A DNA stretch of 27,092 nucleotides from Syntrophomonadaceae bacterium (GTDB lineage: Bacteria; Bacillota_D; Dethiobacteria; DTU022). The notes beneath the pieces are model-generated. The model had not been told where the DNA came from and ran no database searches. It was given only the letters and a program-made list of their open reading frames with translations. Both the position numbers and the translations under genes were made by a program. This document shows, piece after piece, positions 16,704 to 23,990 of this stretch (position 1 is the first letter of the stretch; each line of letters starts with the position of its first letter). Location of the stretch: the NCBI GenBank assembly GCA_003562605.1, contig PWUG01000230.1, positions 1 through 27,092 of the forward strand. Direction: 5' to 3'.

Positions 16704-16868
16704 CTAAGCTTCTTCCTGTTTTAGCATGCTGACGATCAAGGCGATAACCAATCCGATACCAAAACCACCAATCAGGCCATTAGTCCCAAAATAGATTACC
16801 CCGAGCAGGGGAAATACTGTGAATCCGATAACAACAAAAATAAGGAAAACCGGTTTAATTCCAAAAAT
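16704..16868 (-). CDS. Small two-helix membrane protein with apparent ATT start
   Basis: A 54-residue frame on the minus strand encodes two hydrophobic helices, PVFLIFVVIGFTVFPLLGVI and GFGIGLVIALIVSML, joined by a Gly/Asn turn (YFGTNGLIGG) and ending in the charged tail KQEEA. No ATG, GTG or TTG is available. The first in-frame candidates are an ATT at 16868, preceded at six bases by AAGGGTGA, and a second ATT four codons later. A TGA lies three codons upstream of the first ATT. The coherent membrane topology and charged end are hard to explain by chance, so I consider it a real gene, a gene with a one-base change near its start, or the remnant of one. The function is unknown. Confidence 0.5.
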   Translation of the reverse strand: MFGIKPVFLIFVVIGFTVFPLLGVIYFGTNGLIGGFGIGLVIALIVSMLKQEEA

Positions 16869-17275
16869 AACACTTCACCCTTTCAGTTTGTGATATAACC
16901 CGACAAACATAAAAACAGATTTGCCACCTGGTTGTTATACTCTTTAATAAATCATTTCCATAAGGCAAATGCCTTATTCAGCATAAGAGACATAACCGGG
17001 GATTTGATCTGAGGTGCTCTTAACATTTTATACAATAATGCGCCAAAAGGCAAAACTGTCTCAGCTTGTGAATAATTGCTACAAGCGGATTAGGTTTAAT
17101 TTAAGGCCGTTTTTAAAGAAATGCACCGACAATCTCGTCAATATAAAAAATCCGTCTATGAGAACTAAATTAATTTATCGGGCAGGATTATCACAATATG
17201 CGGCATAATTATCCTTTATAACTTAATTCTGCAGGTTTGGAAATAATCTTATCAAAGCTTTGAGAGGAGATAATT
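16869..17275. other. Gene-poor stretch
   Basis: About 400 AT-rich bases separate the small membrane protein from the MaoC-like gene. I see no tRNA, no repeat and no convincing gene. A 64-codon plus-strand frame at 17014-17208 has no good ribosome binding site and a composition unlike a real protein. The last 20 bases hold the GAGGAGAT site of the next gene. Confidence 0.5.
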
Positions 17276-18151
17276 ATGCAGGTTAGCTCGGGAATAGTTG
17301 GGAAAAAGCTAAAGGAATTTAATACCGTTATTACCCAGAGGCAGGTAAATAATTATGCTGCTGCTGTCGGCGACATAAATCCCTTTTACCTCGATGACGA
17401 AAGGAAAGGAGGCCTGATCGCTCCGCCTACGCTCGCCGCTGCAGTTACCTGGCCAATCATTCAAAATATTTATGATTATATTGACCTGGGCTACCCACCA
17501 GAAATTCTTTTCCAACTTGTTCATTACTCCGAACACCTGGTTATTTATCGCCCAATGCATCCAGGCGATAAAATAACGATAAAAGGTGAAGTGGCTGCAG
17601 TTATCCCCGAAAAAAGAGGTACCCACGTAATCTTTAAGCTGCCCGCCATGGATAACAAGGGCAAGCCCCTTTTTACCGAGTATATCGGTGGGATGCTGCG
17701 GGGAGTTGAATGTACTGATAAGGGCCGCGGTTCGGAAAACATCCCCTCCCTTTCTGTAGCGACAGAAAATGAAGTCCCCATCTGGGAAGTGCCGCTGCCG
17801 ATTACCCGGGAAGCCTGTTATATCTACGAAGGGTGTTCCAACGTTCCTTTCCCGATTCATACTTCACCTGCGTTCGCCCGTAGTGTGGGCATGCCCGATA
17901 TTATCTATTTTGGCATCGCCACCCTCGCCCTGGCTGTCCGCGAGCTGGTCAACCGGGAAACAGGATCAGACCCCTCCGGGATTCAGACGATCGCCTGCCG
18001 GTTTCGCGGCATGGTTCTGCCCAACAGTTTTATTCGTATTCAGCTTATGCAGCGACAAAGCGATTCAAACGGAAAAACTCTGCATTTCAGGGTTCTTAAC
18101 CAGGAAGGTCGAGAAGCAGTCAGCAGCGGATTTATGCGGATCACCCCTTAG
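17276..18151 (+). CDS. MaoC-like double-hotdog dehydratase/hydratase
   Basis: This 291-residue protein has two hotdog domains. The N-terminal one, with AAAVGDINPFYLDDE (residues 29-42) and GGLIAPPT (45-52), matches the FAS1-like dehydratase N-domain. The C-terminal one has YEGCSNVPFPIHTSPAFARS (184-203), which is the R-hydratase motif region. His195 is kept, but the usual catalytic Asp is replaced (Cys187), and two residues are inserted before the His. The N-terminal domain keeps Asp33 but has Phe-Tyr where a His would be expected. It could hydrate or dehydrate enoyl- or hydroxyacyl-thioesters, but the altered residues leave this open. A GAGGAGAT site precedes the ATG. An acyl-CoA synthetase follows 124 bases downstream on the same strand, so both may act in one acyl-CoA pathway. 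Confidence 0.82.
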   Translation: MQVSSGIVGKKLKEFNTVITQRQVNNYAAAVGDINPFYLDDERKGGLIAPPTLAAAVTWPIIQNIYDYIDLGYPPEILFQLVHYSEHLVIYRPMHPGDKITIKGEVAAVIPEKRGTHVIFKLPAMDNKGKPLFTEYIGGMLRGVECTDKGRGSENIPSLSVATENEVPIWEVPLPITREACYIYEGCSNVPFPIHTSPAFARSVGMPDIIYFGIATLALAVRELVNRETGSDPSGIQTIACRFRGMVLPNSFIRIQLMQRQSDSNGKTLHFRVLNQEGREAVSSGFMRITP

Positions 18152-18275
18152 CTTTTAACTCTAGTTAAGCCAGTCCATTAAAGCAGGATAACTTAAGAGA
18201 AGGTAGAATTAGATAGACAACCAAAATTTGTTGCTACTTTCTAATTAAAGAATAATTTTTACTGGAGGGAATCTA

Positions 18276-19976
18276 TTGAACGCCAACGATTGGAAACTGC
18301 CTTTGCTCAATTCGTATATTGAAAAATGGGCAAAAGAAACACCGGAGAAGCCGGCACTGGTTCAACATGAGGATGATAAAACTATTACTTACAAAAAATT
18401 TGACTCACTTGTTGATTATTTTGCCCTGCGTTTGCTTGACATGGGCATAAGAAAAGGCGATCGGGTTGCAACAATGTTGGTCTTGATCCCCGAGCATGTT
18501 TTGTTGATGTATGCCTGTTTTAAAATAGGGGCAATTATTGCACCCCTGGATGTACGGCTGAAAGAGATGGAAGTTGTCCGTGATATTGATAAAATTAAGC
18601 CTAAGGCCTTTTTCTTCCTCGGGAATACCCCGGTTATCGATTTTCGCGAAATGGGTAAAGCCGTTCGTGATAACTGTCCTTATGTTGAACACCTGGTTCA
18701 GTTTACACCCGACCCCGCACCGGGTGAACTATTAGATGGCGCCATTTCAATCACCGATATGATGGCCAAGGGCAAACTAATCGGTTTAAAACTTAAAAAT
18801 ATATTCACCCGCCTCCTCGAAAAAACTTACGCCAGGATCGATGCCAAAACGCCCGCCCTGATTATTTTTACCACAGGCACCACCGGCGAACCGAAACCGG
18901 CAGTGATGTGCCATGAAAACATTATCATCCAAAACGAAGTTCTGAACAGGGGGATCGGATTGGACGGGAACGATATGGTCATGCTGGTAAACCTGCCGCC
19001 GAGCCACGTCGGCTGCGTTACGGAACAACTGATGACCACGCTTTATTTGGGTGGTACTGCCGTGATCTTACGTATATTTGATCCCAAACTGACCCTGGAT
19101 GCCATAGAAAAACGGAAGGTAGGTATATTCGGTCAAATCCCGACCCAGTTCCGTATTGAGTGGGGTCTACCTGAATATAAAGATTACGACCTGAGCAGCC
19201 TCGAGTACGCCATCTACGCCGGTTCTGCTGTCGACACGGTTTTTTTGAAACAGCTTTCACAGATGGCGCCCAACTTCGGAACCGGACTCGGGATGACCGA
19301 GACAGCGGGCTTCTATACATTCACTCCGAAAGGAATCTCGGTTGAAGAAATGGCCGGTCAGGTCGGTATGGCTTTTGAAGATCTAGCCCCGGTCAGCATC
19401 CGCATGCCGGTACAGGCAGACGGGACAGCAGGCGAAGAGTTGGCCGACGGCGAAATCGGGGAAATCTGCGTCAGCGGACCGATTGTGTTCCAGGGTTACT
19501 ATGACCTGCCTGAAGAAACTGACCGGGCTATTACCCGTGACGGCTGGCTCTACACCGGTGATATGGGTTTTTTCAAAGATATGGGCACCTACAAAGCGTT
19601 ATACCTTGCCGGCCGACAGAAATTTGTAATTAAGCAAAAAGGATACCAGGTTTTTCCCGACGAGGTACAGGATTTTATTGCCTCACATCCCAAAGTTGAT
19701 GTTGTTGATGTCGTTGGAGTTAGTCATAATATTTTTGATGAGGGGATTTTTGCATTTGTAAGGCCAAAGAAGGGCGAAGAACTTTTGCTGGAAGAAATCA
19801 TGGAACACTGCCAGGGCATCGCTTCTTATAAAAGGCCCCAGCATATTGAAATCTGGCCTGAAGATAAAGAGTTCCCTCTGACCAGGGTGGCTAAGGTTGA
19901 TAAAAAAGAACTTAAACTAGCAGCCGAAGCAATCGTTGAGGAATTACGCAGACAGGGCCGGTGGGACGCAATATAA
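18276..19976 (+). CDS. AMP-forming acyl-CoA synthetase/ligase
   Basis: This 566-residue ANL-superfamily enzyme activates a carboxylic acid with ATP and joins it to CoA. The P-loop-like motif TTGTTGEPK is at residues 199-207. The adenine/AMP motif GLGMTETAG, the hinge segment GWLYTGDMGFF and the C-terminal catalytic Lys in LTRVAKVDKKEL are all present. Overall it resembles FadD-like and aryl/medium-chain ligases. The side chain pocket does not identify the acid. The gene starts with TTG at 18276, preceded by a GGAGGG site. It follows the MaoC-like gene and ends just before a hairpin terminator. Confidence 0.92.
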   Translation: MNANDWKLPLLNSYIEKWAKETPEKPALVQHEDDKTITYKKFDSLVDYFALRLLDMGIRKGDRVATMLVLIPEHVLLMYACFKIGAIIAPLDVRLKEMEVVRDIDKIKPKAFFFLGNTPVIDFREMGKAVRDNCPYVEHLVQFTPDPAPGELLDGAISITDMMAKGKLIGLKLKNIFTRLLEKTYARIDAKTPALIIFTTGTTGEPKPAVMCHENIIIQNEVLNRGIGLDGNDMVMLVNLPPSHVGCVTEQLMTTLYLGGTAVILRIFDPKLTLDAIEKRKVGIFGQIPTQFRIEWGLPEYKDYDLSSLEYAIYAGSAVDTVFLKQLSQMAPNFGTGLGMTETAGFYTFTPKGISVEEMAGQVGMAFEDLAPVSIRMPVQADGTAGEELADGEIGEICVSGPIVFQGYYDLPEETDRAITRDGWLYTGDMGFFKDMGTYKALYLAGRQKFVIKQKGYQVFPDEVQDFIASHPKVDVVDVVGVSHNIFDEGIFAFVRPKKGEELLLEEIMEHCQGIASYKRPQHIEIWPEDKEFPLTRVAKVDKKELKLAAEAIVEELRRQGRWDAI

Positions 19977-20010
19977 ATGATTAAGGGCAAAGCACCGAAA
20001 CGCCAACCTC

Positions 20011-20040
20011 CCGCCTCTAATTCTCAGGCGGTATGTTTTA
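20011..20040 (+). terminator. Intrinsic terminator between convergent genes
   Basis: CCGCCT (20011-20016) pairs with AGGCGG (20026-20031) around a nine-base loop, followed by TATGTTTTA. It lies between the stop of the acyl-CoA synthetase and the convergent apbE gene. The stem is short but GC-rich. Confidence 0.6.
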
Positions 20041-20042
20041 AC

Positions 20043-21128
20043 CTACTGGTCCAGGCTTGTTGCACCGCGACTTCTAAGTAATGACTGCATCCCTTCAGTC
20101 ATCCGCACTTCCCCATCCGGCATAACCCAAAGAGCTTCAAAATTGTTTAGGCTTTCCACCAATGCCAGGCTTTCTTCGAAAGGAATCAGAAACAGGGCAG
20201 TAGAAATAAAATCGGCAGGACCGGAGCCGGAAGCGGATACCGTTACAGCCCGGTAATAAGTTGCCGGCATCAAAGTTTCCGGATCTATCAAGTGATGAAC
20301 TAATTCACCGTCAACGATATAATAGCGCTGGTAATCTCCACTCGTGTCAACACTGCCCTCGCTAAGGTAGATTACATCTAAAAGGTTATCGCTTCCGCCG
20401 ATAACTGAAGCGTCTGGATCCTGCACACCGATACCCCAGCGGTTGCGCTCACCGTCAAGTGGGCGGCCAATCATTCGAATATTCCCTCCGGCGCTGATAA
20501 TTGCTGATGCCAAACCATCTTCAGCAACCTCATGTGCAACCAATTCAAGAGCAAAACCTTTGGCCACCGCACCCACATCAAGACTCATCCTGCTGTCGGG
20601 CAGAAAAACTGTGCTGTTTTCAAGATCAACAATAACCTGATCGAGGTCGGTATATTCAGCCGCTTCAACAAGCTTCTCCATCGGAGGCAGAACAGCACTC
20701 TCAGGATCATAAAATGCTTCTTCGCGATAATTATGCCATATCTCAAGAACCGGGCCGAGAGCGATATTAACCGAACCACCTGTTTTTTCAGACCATTCCC
20801 TGGAAAAAAGGATCAGATCGATTATTTCACGGTCGACCTCTACGGGCCTGATACCGGCATTGTCATTGATAGTTTTTATATTGTTAATGCCTTCATAACT
20901 GTTATAGATATCATACAACTTGTGCAGCCTCTGTAAACGGGAGTGGATGGTTTCAAAGTAGTGCCTGAATTCATCCTCATTTTCATTATAAGCCACTACA
21001 CGGACCAGGGTATCAAAGGTATCGAAAATACTTTCTGAATACCTGTTATAGTGACCTTCCGTTTCCGAAGCGCAGCCGGCGGGAATAACCAACAGCAGCA
21101 AAAGCGCTATAAATAGTGTTATTTTCAT
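20043..21128 (-). CDS. apbE: FAD:protein FMN transferase, lipoprotein
   Basis: ApbE moves FMN from FAD onto a Thr or Ser of target proteins outside the cytoplasm. The 361-residue protein has a signal with lipobox PAGC (Cys19). Family motifs follow in order: FDTFDTLVRVV, GPVLEIW, the FAD/Mg region MSLDVGAVAKGFAL, SAGGNIRMIG, VDTSGDYQRYY, HHLIDPETLMPA and the ADFISTALF segment, which replaces the usual ADALSTALF. I start at the ATG at 21128. A TTG one codon earlier (21131) is possible, and an AGGTGA precedes both. It lies downstream of a lipoprotein gene on the same strand, 172 bases apart with a hairpin in between. That lipoprotein carries two D-x-x-T-x-V-T segments that may be its targets. 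Confidence 0.93.
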   Translation of the reverse strand: MKITLFIALLLLLVIPAGCASETEGHYNRYSESIFDTFDTLVRVVAYNENEDEFRHYFETIHSRLQRLHKLYDIYNSYEGINNIKTINDNAGIRPVEVDREIIDLILFSREWSEKTGGSVNIALGPVLEIWHNYREEAFYDPESAVLPPMEKLVEAAEYTDLDQVIVDLENSTVFLPDSRMSLDVGAVAKGFALELVAHEVAEDGLASAIISAGGNIRMIGRPLDGERNRWGIGVQDPDASVIGGSDNLLDVIYLSEGSVDTSGDYQRYYIVDGELVHHLIDPETLMPATYYRAVTVSASGSGPADFISTALFLIPFEESLALVESLNNFEALWVMPDGEVRMTEGMQSLLRSRGATSLDQ

Positions 21129-21208
21129 CAATTCACCTATTTATAAGATATATTTAATACACATATTAAGCAACCCGGTTAACCCATTATGCCAGGGCGA
21201 ACAAATTT

Positions 21209-21241
21209 CGGGGACATACCTCCTGTGGAGGAATGCCCCCG
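21209..21241. terminator. Long hairpin between the duplicated lipoprotein gene and apbE
   Basis: Fifteen-base arms (21209-21223 and 21227-21241) pair at 13 positions around a TGT loop. On the plus strand the hairpin is followed by TATTTTCATTTT. On the minus strand the sequence after it is less T-rich (GAAATTTGTTC). It may partly terminate the lipoprotein transcript and so lower apbE expression relative to it, or stabilise the upstream mRNA. Confidence 0.55.
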
Positions 21242-21300
21242 TATTTTCATTTTCTCCGCTGGAAATGCAAAGTCAACAATAGAGCAGTCATAATCAGCCT

Positions 21301-22383
21301 TTAACGGGCTCTGGTATAGGCCTCATTAAGAGCTTCCAGATAGTATGATACTGTCATTGTAACCGCGGTTATCAGGTCGGGATCGTCAGGTGCACCGTCT
21401 TCGAGTAAGTCTAAAGCGGTAATCTCATCAACAGTTTTACCAACCATCCATTCTTCCAGATCGGCGATCTGCTCATACCATTCTCTTTCGATCGGAGAAG
21501 CGCGACGCATACCATAATCATCCCCGAGTTCTTTTTTGGTCGGGTAAGTAGCCGTCCGATCGGAAGTTACCTGCCCTTGCTCATCAAAGTTTACCCTGGT
21601 CTGTGCTGCGTCAATTAGTACTGCGGCAACCTGTCCTGTTCCGTCAAAAGCTGCTGCGGCAATATTAACATCAACCTGGGCCATTGGCATTATTTCATTG
21701 TCAGCATCGTAACCGACTGACCTGTTGATTGCAATGTTATGACCAAGTCCAAGCATTTCTGCACCAGGCAGGACATCGACTGCATTTTGATATGCTTTTT
21801 CAAGAGCTTCTATATAGACAGTGACCGTCATTGTAACCGAGGTTAACAAGTCAGGATCGGCGGGGGCGCCGTCATCCAGTAAATCCAAAGCTTTAATTTC
21901 ATCAACAGTTTTGCCAACCATCCATTCTTCCAGAGAGGCAATCTGCTCGTCCCACTCTTTTTCGATTTCAGAAGCGCGACGCATACCATAATCATCACCA
22001 AGTTCCCTCTTTGAGAGGAATTCAGCTGTCGGATCTGTAGCAACCTGAAGCTCCTCATCAAATTCGACCCTGACCTGGGCAGTATCAATTAGCACATCAA
22101 CCACCCTGCCGTCCTGATCAAAAGTGGCAGTAACAATTACGCTGTCAACCTGGGCCATGGGCATTATGTCATTTTCCGGATCGTAATCTACCGACCTTCC
22201 AACTGTAGTTATTACTCCCAGTCCGAGGCTCGAGACCTCACCAACCCCGGGAACATCGTTATCCGGAACATCATTGTCAGGGACATCGTTATCCGGGATA
22301 TCATCTACCGGAGCTTCACCACAACCGACAATCAGGACGAGAGCTAATGAGAGCACCAGTCCCAACCATAATAATTTTTTCAC
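21301..22383 (-). CDS. Lipoprotein with tandem-duplicated domain, candidate flavinylation target
   Basis: This 360-residue secreted lipoprotein has a signal with lipobox IVGC (Cys21), then a linker with three DNDVP repeats (residues 31-45), then two copies of one domain at about 53-201 and 211-358. The copies share long blocks: NDIMPMAQVD / NEIMPMAQVD, ELGDDYGMRRAS, LEEWMVGKTVDEI and LDLLxDGAPxDPDL. Each copy ends with D-L-L-T-S-V-T-M-T-V (Asp178-Val187) or D-L-I-T-A-V-T-M-T-V (Asp336-Val345), followed by a helix YIEALEKAY or YYLEALNEAY. This recalls the ApbE target motif D-x-x-[ST]-G-A-[ST] with GA changed to SV or AV. With apbE directly downstream I infer that Thr184 and Thr342 may carry FMN, but neither copy has the standard motif. 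An AGGAGG site precedes the ATG. I do not recognise a named family. Confidence 0.8.
   Translation of the reverse strand: MKKLLWLGLVLSLALVLIVGCGEAPVDDIPDNDVPDNDVPDNDVPGVGEVSSLGLGVITTVGRSVDYDPENDIMPMAQVDSVIVTATFDQDGRVVDVLIDTAQVRVEFDEELQVATDPTAEFLSKRELGDDYGMRRASEIEKEWDEQIASLEEWMVGKTVDEIKALDLLDDGAPADPDLLTSVTMTVTVYIEALEKAYQNAVDVLPGAEMLGLGHNIAINRSVGYDADNEIMPMAQVDVNIAAAAFDGTGQVAAVLIDAAQTRVNFDEQGQVTSDRTATYPTKKELGDDYGMRRASPIEREWYEQIADLEEWMVGKTVDEITALDLLEDGAPDDPDLITAVTMTVSYYLEALNEAYTRAR
22244..22318 (-). repeat. 15-bp tandem repeats encoding DNDVP linker
   Basis: Near-identical 15-base units in the lipoprotein gene encode the repeated Asp-Asn-Asp-Val-Pro linker between the lipid anchor and the first domain. 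Such units can change in number by slippage and so alter linker length. Confidence 0.6.
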
Positions 22384-22430
22384 ATGAATAACCTCCTATT
22401 TTTTTACTCAGCAGTCAGTTTGTATTTTTT

Positions 22431-22463
22431 CAAATAGATTAATAATACTATTAAATCTATTTG
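22431..22463 (-). promoter_or_regulatory. Perfect 10-bp stem-loop in the lipoprotein leader
   Basis: CAAATAGATT (22431-22440) and AATCTATTTG (22454-22463) pair exactly around a 13-base AT loop. An outer AGCAG/CTGCT pairing is also possible (22410-22414 with 22464-22468, approximately). It would lie at the very 5' end of the lipoprotein mRNA, so it may act as a stabilising 5' hairpin or an operator. Confidence 0.5.
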
Positions 22464-22476
22464 TCTGCTATCATAT

Positions 22477-22505
22477 ATATTACTATTTTCTCATGAAATG
22501 ATCAA
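22477..22505 (-). promoter_or_regulatory. Probable promoter of the duplicated lipoprotein gene
   Basis: On the minus strand TTGATC (22500-22505) and TAATAT (22477-22482) are 17 bases apart. The predicted start of transcription lies just before the stem-loop at 22431-22463, about 85 bases ahead of the coding start. Confidence 0.5.
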
Positions 22506-22530
22506 CCCCATATAAAGATAGAATACAGAC

Positions 22531-22568
22531 TTGACATTTCCGGCACATATATTATATTATCATAATAT
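22531..22568 (+). promoter_or_regulatory. Promoter of the small ferredoxin gene with palindrome on the -10 box
   Basis: TTGACA (22531-22536) and TATTAT (22555-22560) are 18 bases apart. The arms ATATTAT (22554-22560) and ATAATAT (22562-22568) form a perfect palindrome around one C and cover the -10 box, so a repressor could block this promoter. Confidence 0.58.
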
Positions 22569-22629
22569 GTTTATATAAGCAATATATTAATAATCGGAAG
22601 GGACTCCTTTAAATAAAGTCGAGGATTTA

Positions 22630-22842
22630 ATGCAGATGCCAAATACGATGATCACATTAGACTATCATAAATGCCGACCGGATCTTTGCAACGCAGGAGT
22701 CTGCGCCGCCGCACCCTCCTGCCCGCTTAATATAATCGAGCAGGAAGAGCTTTTCGACTTTCCCATGGCCAATCCGTCGGCATGTAAAGGTTGCGCCAAA
22801 TGTGTGTATGCCTGTCCGCTGAAGGCAATATCCTTATCTTAA
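22630..22842 (+). CDS. Small 2[4Fe-4S] ferredoxin with ABCE1-like first cluster motif
   Basis: This 70-residue protein has two cluster sites. The second, Cys52/55/58/62, is the usual CxxCxxCxxxCP. The first, Cys15/20/25/31, is spaced C-x4-C-x4-C-x5-CP and begins KCRPDLC. That layout is close to the N-terminal iron-sulfur domain of ABCE1/Rli1 (CxPxxCxxxCxxxCP) but with longer gaps, and unlike common bacterial ferredoxins. It is not fused to an ATPase here. A GAGG precedes the ATG by five bases, and a second ATG two codons on is possible. The gene is followed nine bases later by the convergent dehydratase gene. It should be a cytoplasmic electron carrier. Its partner is unknown. Confidence 0.85.
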   Translation: MQMPNTMITLDYHKCRPDLCNAGVCAAAPSCPLNIIEQEELFDFPMANPSACKGCAKCVYACPLKAISLS

Positions 22843-22851
22843 GCTTGTATT

Positions 22852-23823
22852 TTATATAATATTACCCATTTTATTCAGCCAGGGTAATTTGTCCAAGTCT
22901 ACATTGCCGCCCGAAATAATCAGGGCTATCTTTTTACCCCGGATACTAGAACCTTTTTCCAGTAAAACCGCAAGGGGTACAGCCGCTGAAGGTTCGATTA
23001 TTATTTTCATTCTTTCCCAAACCAGGCGCATGGCTTCAATTATGGCCTCTTCACTGACAGTTATAATTGCCGACACATATTCGTAGATTATTGGAAAAGT
23101 TAAATCTCCAAGAGATGTTCGCAGACCATCGGCAATTGTATCGGGGCTTCCGGCAGGAATAATTGATCCTTCCTGCAATGAGCGGAAAGCATCATCAGCT
23201 CTTTCCGGCTCAGCTCCAAGGACAGTAGTTGAGGGTTTGACAGCAGCTGAGGTTAATGCGGTACCGCTCAATAAACCCCCACCTCCAACCGGAGCAATGA
23301 TTGTGTCGAGAACAGGGACCTGCTCAAAAAGTTCCAGGGCGGCAGTTGCCTGCCCTGCTATAACCAGATGATTGTTATAAGGATGAATAAAAGCTGCTCC
23401 TGTTCGCTCTACAACTCCGGCCAGGGCAGATTCACGCGCCTGCTGGTTCGGCTCGCAATATATTATTTCAGCCCCGTATCCGGCAACAGCTGCTTTCTTG
23501 ACAGGCGGAGCGTTGTTTGGCATAACCACGAAAGCTTTTATTCCTCTGCACCGTGCGGCATAAGCCAGTGCAGCCGCATGATTTCCCGAAGAGTGCGTTG
23601 CCACTCCATTTTCAATGTGCTTTTTCTCCAGGCTGTAAACAGCATTAACAGCACCGCGCGCTTTGAATGCACCTACTTTCTGGAAGTTTTCACATTTTAA
23701 AAATACCTGTGCTCCACAAAGCCGATTTATCGTTTCGGATGTCATCACCGGAGTCAGGTGTATAAAGGGGGCTATTCTTTTTGAAGCCTCCCTGATCTCT
23801 TTGATATTCGGATAATCGGTCAC
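22852..23823 (-). CDS. Threonine/serine dehydratase (PLP-dependent)
   Basis: This fold-type II PLP enzyme of 323 residues probably deaminates threonine to 2-oxobutanoate, or serine to pyruvate. The PLP-binding Lys54 is in FKARGAV, SGNH is at 79-82, and the phosphate loop GGGGLLSG at 180-187. It has no C-terminal regulatory ACT domain, which fits catabolic threonine dehydratases (TdcB-like) or serine racemase rather than the feedback-controlled IlvA. I start at the GTG at 23823, because AAAGGAG lies six bases before it and homologues begin near this point. The frame itself extends 12 codons upstream to 23859. Confidence 0.88.
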   Translation of the reverse strand: MTDYPNIKEIREASKRIAPFIHLTPVMTSETINRLCGAQVFLKCENFQKVGAFKARGAVNAVYSLEKKHIENGVATHSSGNHAAALAYAARCRGIKAFVVMPNNAPPVKKAAVAGYGAEIIYCEPNQQARESALAGVVERTGAAFIHPYNNHLVIAGQATAALELFEQVPVLDTIIAPVGGGGLLSGTALTSAAVKPSTTVLGAEPERADDAFRSLQEGSIIPAGSPDTIADGLRTSLGDLTFPIIYEYVSAIITVSEEAIIEAMRLVWERMKIIIEPSAAVPLAVLLEKGSSIRGKKIALIISGGNVDLDKLPWLNKMGNII

Positions 23824-23990
23824 ATTTATCTCCTTTAACCTGGCAGAATTAGGCCGCATTCCTGATCAGAATTATATTATTCTACAACTTATAACAACTT
23901 GGCACTTAATATTTTACCACGAAAAGGATAGTCCTTTTGGAGGGAAATACCCGACCCCGGCGAATTATTTAAATGAAGGGAGCGATCCGT

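Noticed and set aside
17014..17208. 64-codon plus-strand frame in the gene-poor stretch
   Set aside because: No usable ribosome binding site, Lys/Asn-rich composition typical of AT-rich noncoding DNA, and no recognisable domain.
17309..17860. 183-codon minus-strand frame over the MaoC-like gene
   Set aside because: It is an antisense shadow; the plus-strand protein has clear hotdog motifs and a good ribosome binding site.
18151..18170. Small hairpin after the MaoC-like gene as a terminator
   Set aside because: The stem is AT-rich with a two-base loop and no T-tract follows, so I do not count it as a terminator.
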